DNA of 64,000 nucleotides, from contig JAUXUF010000093.1 in assembly GCA_030684645.1 (NCBI GenBank), forward strand, positions 1 to 64,000. The letters are read 5' to 3'. How positions within the stretch are numbered: position 1 is the first letter of the stretch; each line of letters begins with the position of its first letter. The position numbers and the translations under genes are program-made. Under the pieces are notes generated by a model that searched no databases, had not been told where the DNA came from, and saw only the letters and a program-made list of their open reading frames with translations. Source of the DNA: Bacteroidota bacterium (GTDB lineage: Bacteria > Bacteroidota > Bacteroidia > Bacteroidales > Prolixibacteraceae). This document shows positions 29,340 to 38,198 of this stretch, piece by piece.

Positions 29340-30338
29340 CTATTTTGTTAAAATTGCTTTGGCGTATTCAACACATTTGCCAACTTCTTTAGCTGCATCC
29401 GAACCTGTCGGGACTTCGTATTCCAATTCAACATCAACGTAGATAGGCCATTTTTCTTTTTTTAGTAATAACAGCACATCGGCAATGGGCATTTCGCCCT
29501 TTCCCCAAACCTGATTGGTATTTGGGGGTGTCGATTTTGGCCCGGTTTTGTCTTTCATGTGTATGCTGACAATACGGTTGTGTAGCCTTTTAATAATTTC
29601 GTTTGGGTGTAAGCCGGTGGAGCCAAAGTAGTGTCCGGCATCGAAATTCAGCATGTTGTTTGGCGAGTAGGCCAGAAACTGATCAAAGTTCCATCCCGGT
29701 TCTCCAGGCTGCCCATGCTGATGGAAAATAGCGTACATCTCATGCTTTTCAGCGAAAGGCCCCAGGCGCTTGCAGGCTTCGTCGCCAATTTCGTTCGTTA
29801 CTCCTTTTGCACCTATGGCTTTTGCCGCATTAAAAGCATAATCAATTTCTTCGTCAGTCCAGTTTGCCGGCGAAAATTTAATGATATGAATATTGATGCC
29901 TGCATCATTAAACATTTTACGCAAATCGGTATATTTCTGCATCGGTAAAGCAAGTCGCCACTTTCGTTGAGCTTCAGTTGCTGCTGCCGCTGCCTTTTCA
30001 TAAGCTTCTGTTTGCTCTTTGGTTTGATCTGCGCCCCGAGGTGGCCTGGCCGGGCTTTGCGGGATTCCAAGATAATCTTCAGCAACGTTTCCCATTAATT
30101 CAAGATCACTAATCCCAGCCTGTATGCAATAATTGATAATGTCGTTTGGAGTACCGGGCATGCTTCTCCAACTGTAGGTAATAGCCCCGATCTGTACGCC
30201 ACCAAACTTTGAATTTGGTTTTACAGTTCTTGATCCAGCCATAAAACTCTTAAACCCATAATTAAAAGGAATTACGGATAATGCGGCCACAGCTGCTGCA
30301 GAGTTTAAAAATTTTCGGCGCGATAATTTATTTTCCAT
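29340..30338 (-). CDS. Sugar phosphate isomerase/epimerase (TIM barrel), Tat-type signal
   Basis: MENKLSRRKFLNSAAAVAALSV Tat-like signal; ISDLELMG, MLNFDAGHYFGSTGLHPNEIIKRLHNRIVSIHMKD. Confidence 0.88.
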   Translation of the reverse strand: MENKLSRRKFLNSAAAVAALSVIPFNYGFKSFMAGSRTVKPNSKFGGVQIGAITYSWRSMPGTPNDIINYCIQAGISDLELMGNVAEDYLGIPQSPARPPRGADQTKEQTEAYEKAAAAATEAQRKWRLALPMQKYTDLRKMFNDAGINIHIIKFSPANWTDEEIDYAFNAAKAIGAKGVTNEIGDEACKRLGPFAEKHEMYAIFHQHGQPGEPGWNFDQFLAYSPNNMLNFDAGHYFGSTGLHPNEIIKRLHNRIVSIHMKDKTGPKSTPPNTNQVWGKGEMPIADVLLLLKKEKWPIYVDVELEYEVPTGSDAAKEVGKCVEYAKAILTK

Positions 30339-30394
30339 GTCTTTTATTTTTTTATGTGCGATTAGTTTTTTTTCCGATGAAACAGTCCATTTAT

Positions 30395-31819
30395 TTATTT
30401 TTCAGGTTCCCATTCGTCAGTACGGAATGATGAAACGGGAAATCCATCAGTACTGAATAAATCACCAACAATATAATCTTTGAATGCGTAACGCACAGCA
30501 ACCGGTTCGGTTACTAACGGCGACATCAATGTTATGCCAGTTCCTGTGATATAAGCGCTGGCCGGAAAAAACCGTTTATTGGCTCCTGCTACCTCGAAAC
30601 ATGATAGTTCTTTGCTATAAGAAGTCAGTCCGTTTGGAGCATTATCGAAAGTCAGTTTAACAACTCCTTCAGTAACTTTCATCTCCTTTAATACCGGACT
30701 TTGGCACGCAATACCTTTCATTCCGTAGGTTTGAGAAAGTGCCAGGTAAGCAAGTCTTTTGGAACCAACTTCCTTGTGGGCCGGATGAATGATGTCTTTC
30801 TCGCCGATATCCATGATGCAGGCCATTCCAACATTTGGGATTGCTGTTGAGGCCTTTAGCTGGGCTTCGCGCAGATAGGCTGAATTGAGACCGGAAGGAC
30901 CGTAATCGAACGGTGCAATCTGGACATAATAAAATGGAAACTCGCCGATTCCCCATACTGAGCGCCAGTTTTCGATAAGTCCGGGCATCAGTTTCTGATA
31001 TTCCTTCGGTTCGTTTCGGTTCGATTCGCCCTGATACCAAATTGCTCCCCGCATACCATAACCAACAATCGGATTAATCATCGCATTGAAGAGAACCGTT
31101 GGTGTTTGTGGCGATAAATTTTCAACCGGTTTTTTCTCCGGAAGTTTTACCCAATCGAAGTTTTTAATTCCACTTTCGCTGATCCATGGTTCGATTCGGG
31201 TACCGCCCCAGCTGGTGTTGATCAGTCCAACAGGAACATGTAGCGCTTTTTGCAGCATCAAACCAAAATAATAAGCGGTGGCGCTGAATTCGGACACATT
31301 TTCAGGTTCACACATTTTCCATTCTCCGGTAAAATCGTCGAGTGGATCGAGACTGGTGGCTTTTTTTACCGTAAATAACCTGATATTTGGATTGGATGAC
31401 ATCGCGATGGCATCCGCCGAACCCAGAATGGGCTGGTTTCTATAACCTTTTACCGGCATTTCCATGTTCGATTGTCCCGAACAAACCCAGACTTCGCCAA
31501 TGAGCACATTTTTCAACTTCAGGGATTTCCCGTCGCTGATGGTGATTTCATAAGGTCCGCCTGCTTTGGGAGTGGCCACTTTCAGTTTCCAGTTCCCATC
31601 GTTCGATGCGTTGGCTGTATAGCTTTTACTGTTCCACGATGTGGTAACTTTGACTGATGAATTTTTGTTGGCTTTCCCCCAGATAGCAGCTTCGGTTTGT
31701 TGTTGCAAAACCATGTTGTTGCAAAAAATGGCAGGTAATTTAATTTCAGCAAACAATTGGACTGATGAATACATGCTGACCAAAAGGAAGGCCATGACAT
31801 AAAATAGAGTTCGTTTCAT
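30395..31819 (-). CDS. Sialate O-acetylesterase-like SGNH esterase
   Basis: GEVWVCSGQSNMEMPVKG, INTSWGGTRIEPWIS, GAIWYQGESNR, signal peptide. Confidence 0.92.
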   Translation of the reverse strand: MKRTLFYVMAFLLVSMYSSVQLFAEIKLPAIFCNNMVLQQQTEAAIWGKANKNSSVKVTTSWNSKSYTANASNDGNWKLKVATPKAGGPYEITISDGKSLKLKNVLIGEVWVCSGQSNMEMPVKGYRNQPILGSADAIAMSSNPNIRLFTVKKATSLDPLDDFTGEWKMCEPENVSEFSATAYYFGLMLQKALHVPVGLINTSWGGTRIEPWISESGIKNFDWVKLPEKKPVENLSPQTPTVLFNAMINPIVGYGMRGAIWYQGESNRNEPKEYQKLMPGLIENWRSVWGIGEFPFYYVQIAPFDYGPSGLNSAYLREAQLKASTAIPNVGMACIMDIGEKDIIHPAHKEVGSKRLAYLALSQTYGMKGIACQSPVLKEMKVTEGVVKLTFDNAPNGLTSYSKELSCFEVAGANKRFFPASAYITGTGITLMSPLVTEPVAVRYAFKDYIVGDLFSTDGFPVSSFRTDEWEPEK

Positions 31820-31913
31820 TTGTTTTAATTTGAAGTATTAGTTTGTTCGACTTTAGATGAAGTTCATAGACGCAAGGTATCTGTTAATTTTGACAGAAAC
31901 AAACGGACTTTCG

Positions 31914-31956
31914 TTGTTCTTCAATGATGAAATGAGAATGCATCACTGAAGAACAA
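31914..31956. repeat. Inverted repeat / strong hairpin upstream of the esterase gene
   Basis: TTGTTCTTCAATGATG - AAATGAGAATG - CATCACTGAAGAACAA, 16-bp arms with one mismatch. Confidence 0.8.
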
Positions 31957-32049
31957 TGAGCAAAAGTTTATTCATTACAAATTAAAGGTTTATCGAAAAA
32001 TTCCAAATGCCTTACTTTTTTTGGTAAGCTGAAATATTTGATCCGCTTA

Positions 32050-32280
32050 TTATTTGGCTGCCAACATGGTTTTATACTTGTCGCGGAAATTATAAGCCAG
32101 AAACAGGTTTCCGAGCATCAGCAAAACAGCCATCGGTAATGCCGAAGGATCCATGAAAATATGGTACAGTAGGATGTTTAGCATAATCGGGAAGAGCGCT
32201 ACTGTGGCTAGCGGAACAAACCTTCCGGAGAGAAAGGCAATAGCGCAAAGGAGTTCAAATATTTTTACCGTTGGCGATAG
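32050..32280 (-). pseudogene. 5'-truncated DoxX family protein
   Basis: Reverse strand reads TVKIFELLCAIAFLSGRFVPLATVALFPIMLNILLYHIFMDPSALPMAVLLMLGNLFLAYNFRDKYKTMLAAK*; N-terminal half absent. Confidence 0.75.
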
Positions 32281-32381
32281 GTACGTTCAATTACAAATGC
32301 TTCATTTTCCATAGTGAAAATGGTAAAGTGCCTGTATCTGGGAAATTAAACCATTTTATGATAAAATTGTTTAATCTCAGT

Positions 32382-32945
32382 ATGAAACGACTCTTTATTG
32401 GTCTTCCGATTGAATCAGAAAAGGCGGTTGAGACAGTCGAAACCTGGCGGAAAAATATAGCGTTGAACCGTAATTTACTCAAATGGGTAGATCCTGAAAA
32501 TTGGCACATTACCCTGATTTTTCTGGGCGGCACACCGGAATCGGCAGTCGCTTTGTTGCAACAATTGGTAGAAGAATCTTTCAGCGGGATTGAATCATAT
32601 GGTACTGAATTGAGTGGAGTGGGGGTGTTCCCCAGCGCACATAATCCGAAGGTTTTATGGCTTGGTCTTGAAAACATACAACCGATGATGTCCGCTTATA
32701 TTCATATGGGAGAATTGCTTCAACAGAACGGATTTTCAATAGAAAATAAACCGTTCAAACCACACCTGACCCTGGCTCGTGTGAAAATCCTGGAGCATAG
32801 GATTTCGTTCGATGCTCTGTTGAATCAATACCGGCAATTTTCCTTTGGACGTGTTGGCATTAACCGCGTGGTTTTGTACGAAAGTATTACCTCGCCTGGC
32901 GGACCGGTTTACAAGCCCTTGTTTGTGAAAGAGCTGGAGAAGTAG
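32382..32945 (+). CDS. thpR: RNA 2',3'-cyclic phosphodiesterase (LigT/ThpR family)
   Basis: MKRLFIGLP; two HxT motifs NWHITLIFLG and FKPHLTLAR. Start ATG 32382 rather than 32271. Confidence 0.9.
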   Translation: MKRLFIGLPIESEKAVETVETWRKNIALNRNLLKWVDPENWHITLIFLGGTPESAVALLQQLVEESFSGIESYGTELSGVGVFPSAHNPKVLWLGLENIQPMMSAYIHMGELLQQNGFSIENKPFKPHLTLARVKILEHRISFDALLNQYRQFSFGRVGINRVVLYESITSPGGPVYKPLFVKELEK

Positions 32946-32967
32946 CTTCCTAACCCCTCCTTCGGCA

Positions 32968-33008
32968 AGCGTTCGACTGAGCTCACGCCGAAGTCTCAGT
33001 CGAACGCT
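32968..33008. repeat. Intergenic hairpin repeat
   Basis: Perfect 14-bp arms AGCGTTCGACTGAG/CTCAGTCGAACGCT, overlapping an alternative CTTCGGC/GCCGAAG pairing. Confidence 0.85.
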
Positions 33009-33047
33009 CACACCGAAGTTTCAGGCAGCACAAACGGGGAACCTTTG

Positions 33048-33540
33048 AAGGTACCAGTTTGTCGAGGTATTGGTTATACAATTCGTCCTTTTCGCCTCCG
33101 GGAAGCATCGAAGCCACTGTTTTTTTTGAACTCACATCCCACGCGCTTCCACCAGTCAGAACATTTGTGAAATGCCAGCTGATGGTGTTAATTGCACCCA
33201 TTTTATTTACTTTTTGTATTCCATCACGAATCCGGTCGAAATAAACCGAGTCGAGGCTGTAGGAATCTCCAAGTTCCAGATGCCCCAATTCCCAGCCGAT
33301 AATTGCCGGATAATCGCCGCAAACATCTTTAACATCGGAACGACCTTCTTCAGCATACCAGCTGGTTCCGTATGCCAGTGCATCCTGATGGCCAAATAGT
33401 AGTCCTTTGTATTGAAGGCTTAACATGTTCCGGTATAATTTAACAGCTTCCGGAGTAGCATTAGGATCGGAAGGAACAGGTTTGGCAGCCTGAATTGTGA
33501 ATCCAAATCCGATAAGAAACAGGATGAGGATGCTTTTCAT
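33048..33540 (-). pseudogene. Truncated GH26 beta-mannanase-like gene
   Basis: Signal peptide, then ALKLYRN-like/GLLFGHQDALAYGTSWYAEEGRSDVKDVCGDYPAIIGWELGHLELGD ... ELYNQYLDKL, then the frame runs into the repeat (VPSKVPRLCCLKLRCERSTETSA*). The rest of the catalytic domain is missing. Confidence 0.8.
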
Positions 33541-33547
33541 AATAGAG

Positions 33548-34228
33548 TTATTTTAAGTTTGCGATATTCCGGAATACTGCAGTTGCAGTTTCTTTGGTGC
33601 TGTGAGAGGTGACCGCTAGTCCGAGATATACTTTTTCCGATAGTTCCATTGTAAACGAAGTATATAGTTTCCAGGTTTTGCCATCGGTTGAGTAAAATCC
33701 GGTAAAAACATTTCCTTCGCGTTTCAGTCTGATCCATGTATTTGGATAGTTCACCGGAAACTCAGGCGCTCCTTCAATTCTGGATGGATAAATAGCTTTC
33801 ATTTCACCGGCTTTTTCTTTACGGTACTGAAATTCGTAGCCGCCATTGTTTTTATTCCGGGGGTTGTTGTTCGGAAATACCTGAAAAAAGATGTGACGAC
33901 TATTGTCTGAAAGATCTTCGCGGGCCATCAGTCCGGCTTTAGTATATAAGTGCGGAGCGCTCAGGCTTTCGATACGGGCAACCAGATCGAAATCTCCATT
34001 TTGTTCGAAATACGAAATACGAAATTCGTCCTTAACTCCCCAAACATCGGCACCACCCGCTGTTAAACCGATGCCATCTTTCATCAATTGGGTAGAACCA
34101 CTAAGGGCAGGATTCCCGATATCAGCACTTTTGAATTTTTTTGGTGAAACCGTTTTTTCTTTGGCTGCCAACGATAGTCCGTTTATAATCAAGAGGATTG
34201 CAATCAGAAAAATATTCTTTTTAGTCAT
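33548..34228 (-). CDS. DUF1349 (concanavalin-like) domain protein, secreted
   Basis: DFDLVARIESLSAPHLYTKAGLMAREDLSDNSRHIFFQVFP; RLKREGNVFTGFYSTDGKTWKLY. Confidence 0.8.
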   Translation of the reverse strand: MTKKNIFLIAILLIINGLSLAAKEKTVSPKKFKSADIGNPALSGSTQLMKDGIGLTAGGADVWGVKDEFRISYFEQNGDFDLVARIESLSAPHLYTKAGLMAREDLSDNSRHIFFQVFPNNNPRNKNNGGYEFQYRKEKAGEMKAIYPSRIEGAPEFPVNYPNTWIRLKREGNVFTGFYSTDGKTWKLYTSFTMELSEKVYLGLAVTSHSTKETATAVFRNIANLK

Positions 34229-34518
34229 ACAGTTTAGTTTTTAGTATCATGTTATAAGTTAGTCAGTACCGAATTCCAAGATAGTGAAATAAGTCATCGC
34301 TTTTCCATCTTCCTTATTTTTTAAACTTTGTTTTGAAATATCAATCTTTTGTACGGAATGGCAATGAAACGAACTGTTCATTACTTCTTAAATCATTTCG
34401 ATATAAGCTGATTTCTATTGCCGTTAAACAAAATCAGTGCTTCCTGATACTATTTTGAAAGTATAGAAAGTAAGTTGTTTTTCTTGTTAATTTTTATCAC
34501 TATAGCAAACATCAACGT

Positions 34519-35586
34519 GTGAAGAGTCCCATTAAAATACCGCTTCTCCTAATTTTTCTTTTCAGTCTCTTTTCTGTTTCGGCACAAACTGCGTTCAACA
34601 AAGGTGTTAACCTGACTAACTGGTTTCAGACCGGAAGCGCCCGGCAGGTGCAGTTTGCCAGATACACCAAAGAGGATTTTATCCGGATTAAAAGCCTGGG
34701 GTTGACTGTTCCTGCTCAGAAAGACTATGTTTCAATTGCTGAGAACAAACCTTTTGATATTTATACCGATTTTATCGGGCAGTCCGTTTTTGAGCCCGGA
34801 TATGCCGGAAACGGAACGATTGACTACTATTCATCCGGCTCTCAGATTGGTAAATATGCTTTGTACTGGACAGGAAGTGACCGGTATGCTGGTCCTGGTT
34901 TTGATCTGAAGCCAGACAAAGACTTATCGATCCTGGTGGCAAACAATTATGAATTCGGTTTTTGGGTCAAGGGCGACTCACCGGGAACCCAGTTTCAGGT
35001 TCGGTTTGTCGATTCGAAATCGGCAGTTGCAGGCGACCATCCATGGCGGATCAGTTATACCATCGATCAAAGCCTGGTGACCTGGAACGGAACCTGGCAG
35101 CATCTGAAAATTCCGCTGAAAAGCTTTAAGGAAACCGGTTCTTGGGATAATGGTGCCTGGTATAATCCCGAAGGAAAGTTTGAATGGAAAGCCGTTGACC
35201 GGCTCGAATTTATTTCAGAATTTAATCAGTTGGGAACCCAAAAGATTTGGTTTGACGATATTCGTGTAAATGGAACTCCAATTACTTCGACCAATGAAAT
35301 ATCGGATCAGCAGGAATTCAAGGCAAAGGCTTATCCAAATCCTTTTACTGAAGGAACAACCATCGAATATGATTTGCCTGAATCAGGCCAGGTTATTGTG
35401 CGAATATCTGATCTTACAGGAAGGGAACTTGCCGTATGGACTGATTCCCGTCTGACTCAGGGGCGTCATCAGATTTACTGGAATCCCCGGCAAAATGGCT
35501 TTTTAAAATCGGCAGATGGCGTGTGTGTTTGTAAAATCACCTCGTCAGGAATAACAGAGGTTTTGAAGTTGGTTTTCAAAAACTAA
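34519..35586 (+). pseudogene. Apparent GH5 endoglucanase remnant: N-terminus joined in frame to a C-terminal carbohydrate-binding domain plus T9SS sorting domain (catalytic core absent)
   Basis: N-term TAFNKGVNLTNWFQTGSARQVQFARYTKEDFIRIKSLG is GH5-like, but continues directly into LTVPAQKDYVSIAENKPFDIYTDF and a CBM-like domain; C-term AYPNPFTEGTTIEYDLPESGQVIVRISDLTGRELA. The frame stays open, so it may still be expressed. Confidence 0.65.
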
Positions 35587-35768
35587 CCGGTCGATTCTTC
35601 CCGGAAACTGCAATTTTAGATTGATTAAAATTTTACCTTTTTGGGTCTGCTAAAATTGTTTATTTTTAACACCTGATGATTGCAGCGAAAAATTATCCTC
35701 AATTGACAATAATTGAGCGTATTTTCGGTTTAAAAATTGCAATATTCTCTGAAATTAATCCATAAAGA

Positions 35769-36069
35769 ATGAGTCAATATTTACTTTCAATCATAATTCC
35801 AGCCTACAACGAGGAGAAAACCATTTTTTTCCATTCTGGACAAAGTGTCCGAAATCGTATTAATCGGAAATCTGGCAAAAGAAATTATCGTCGTTAATGA
35901 TTTTTCAAAAGATCAGACCTCAGCTGTTGTTGAGCAATTTCAGGCTGCCAATCCTGAAGTCAATATCCGGCTTTTTCATCAGCCGGTGAATATGGGGAAA
36001 GGTGCGGCCATTCATCGTGGAATTCTGGAAGCAACAGGCGATTATATTAACGAACATGTTTGTAATTAA
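35769..36069 (+). pseudogene. GT2 glycosyltransferase fragment, frameshifted and 3'-truncated
   Basis: [20 protein letters not shown] then a frame change at a T7 run (about 35824-35830), continuing [30 protein letters not shown]...[25 protein letters not shown]. Confidence 0.82.
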
Positions 36070-36077
36070 TTTATAGA

Positions 36078-36791
36078 ATGAAACTAAGTATTATAATCCC
36101 TTTATATAACGAACAAAGTAATATAATTACGGTACTTGAACAGTTGAAAAGCATTAAGTTTCCTGAATATCTTGCTGGTGTTGAATATGTAATTGTTGAC
36201 GATTGTTCAAAAGATAATTCTTTTGGAGTTGTTTCTGCATTTATTCAAGATAAGCCTGAGTTTGTTCTAATGAGGCATGAGCACAACAAAGGCAAAGGAG
36301 CTGCGGTTAGAACTGGTATCGCGAAAGCTCAAGGTGATGTGTTTTTAGTTCAGGATTCGGATTTGGAACTTAGTCCTTCTGACATACCTTCGATGATTGA
36401 AGCAATGCAGGTACTTCATGTCGAATTTATCAACGGATCGCGTTACCTGCCCGGTATTGCCCGGCCTTTGGCTTCATACAAACGGTATTGGGGGAATAGG
36501 ATATTTACTAATCTGACCTCAATTCTAATTAATGTTAAACTTACCGACATGGCTTGTGGATATAAGTTAATACATCGGAATTTGTACCAGCAAATTGACC
36601 TGAAAGAGAACAGGTTTGGATTTGAAGCAGAACTGCTTATTAAAGCACTAAGAATAAAAAAGAATAACATTGCTGAAGTGCCTGTTAAATATTTCCCACG
36701 TAATTCCGGAGAAGGGAAAAAATTGAATAACAAGGATGCATTTAAAATACTGTGGACAATTTTTAAGTATGGATTTTTACGTCTTAAATAA
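36078..36791 (+). CDS. GT2 family glycosyltransferase (DPM1-like)
   Basis: MKLSIIIPLYNEQSNI, YVIVDDCSKDNS, NKGKGAAVRTGI, FLVQDSDLELSPSDI, DMACGYKLIHRN. Confidence 0.93.
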   Translation: MKLSIIIPLYNEQSNIITVLEQLKSIKFPEYLAGVEYVIVDDCSKDNSFGVVSAFIQDKPEFVLMRHEHNKGKGAAVRTGIAKAQGDVFLVQDSDLELSPSDIPSMIEAMQVLHVEFINGSRYLPGIARPLASYKRYWGNRIFTNLTSILINVKLTDMACGYKLIHRNLYQQIDLKENRFGFEAELLIKALRIKKNNIAEVPVKYFPRNSGEGKKLNNKDAFKILWTIFKYGFLRLK

Positions 36792-36797
36792 CAGCAA

Positions 36798-38171
36798 ATG
36801 CTACACCTGAAAAATAATCTTTCTAAATATAGTCTCTGCCTTGTTATATTGATTGTTTGTGTAATAATTTTCAGCGCAAAGCATTGGAGAAAAGACGATA
36901 AAGTTATTGCTATGGATGTGGTGAGCTACTATGCTTATTTACCGGCAACCTTTATCTTTCACGATATTAAACTTGAAAAAAGGGAAACTTTCGATAAAGG
37001 ATTATTCTGGCCGGAACCTTTGCCCGATGGGAATAAAGTTATAAAAACCAGTATGGGAATGTCGATACTCTACTCACCATTTTTCTTTATTTCTCATGGA
37101 ATAGCTAAACTTTCAGGAGACAAGGCATATGGTTTTACCCCGATATATAAAGTAGGACTTTTGGCAAGTGCAGTTTTTTATCTTTTTATAGGATTGTTTT
37201 TTTTACGTCGAACCTTAAAGAATTATTTCTCCGAACAGATAGTCGCTTTAACAATTCTAACTACAGTTCTGGGTACAAATCTGCTTAACTATTCTACTTA
37301 CGATGCATGTATGTCGCATGTATATAATTTTGCACTGATCAATACATTTGTTTGGTATACAATTGATTGGTACAAATCGCCCCGATTATTCAATTTACTT
37401 CTCCTTGGTTTACTGTCGGGATTAATTACCCTGGTTAGACCTAGTAATATTGTTGTTCTGCTTTTCTTTTTCATTTATGGAATTTCTTCAAAAGAAACCT
37501 TAAAACAGAGAATTGGAATGATATTTACGAAGTTTCACTGGTTTCTTTTTATGGGACTTGCTTTTGTGATAGTTTGGATTCCTCAGATTATTTACTGGTG
37601 GATAATTACTGGCCATTTTTTAGTGAATTCATATCCTGATGAGCAGTTTTTTTGGGGAAGCCCACATTTTATAGATGGACTTTTCAGCTACCGGAAAGGG
37701 TGGTTGGTATATACACCGGTAATGATTTTTGCACTTCTGGGGATTCCTTTTTTGTTTAAAAGACTGAAAGAATTTTCATGGGCAATAGCAATATTTATTT
37801 CAGTTGCAACTTACATCATCGTTTCGTGGTGGTGTTGGTGGTACGGTGGCTCTTTCGGCATGAGATCGTATGTGGATTATTATGGGATTCTTGCAATACC
37901 AATGGCGCTTTTCTTTACCATATTATGGGATTACAGGAAATACTCTAAAATACTTGTATTGAACATTGTTTTTTTATCTCTTGCACAAAACTATTTTTTC
38001 ATGGAAAAGTATAGAAGAAGCTCATTGCATTACGATTCAACAACCAAAGCTTCATTCTGGCACTCATTCTGTCATTTAAATCCGCAAAATGGGTACTGGG
38101 AATTACTGGAAAAACCAGATTACCCAAAAGCGCTTGAAGGTATTGATGCTATTGCTCCTGAAAATAAATAA
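36798..38171 (+). CDS. Polytopic membrane protein, GT-C-like
   Basis: 457 aa, about 10 TM segments, downstream of GT2; no confident family motif. Confidence 0.65.
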   Translation: MLHLKNNLSKYSLCLVILIVCVIIFSAKHWRKDDKVIAMDVVSYYAYLPATFIFHDIKLEKRETFDKGLFWPEPLPDGNKVIKTSMGMSILYSPFFFISHGIAKLSGDKAYGFTPIYKVGLLASAVFYLFIGLFFLRRTLKNYFSEQIVALTILTTVLGTNLLNYSTYDACMSHVYNFALINTFVWYTIDWYKSPRLFNLLLLGLLSGLITLVRPSNIVVLLFFFIYGISSKETLKQRIGMIFTKFHWFLFMGLAFVIVWIPQIIYWWIITGHFLVNSYPDEQFFWGSPHFIDGLFSYRKGWLVYTPVMIFALLGIPFLFKRLKEFSWAIAIFISVATYIIVSWWCWWYGGSFGMRSYVDYYGILAIPMALFFTILWDYRKYSKILVLNIVFLSLAQNYFFMEKYRRSSLHYDSTTKASFWHSFCHLNPQNGYWELLEKPDYPKALEGIDAIAPENK

Positions 38172-38198
38172 GATTTTCGGACAAATTTTCCATTTGTG

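Noticed and set aside
32736-33011. 91-aa minus-strand ORF across the thpR 3' end and hairpin repeat
   Set aside because: Antisense to thpR and made partly of repeat sequence.
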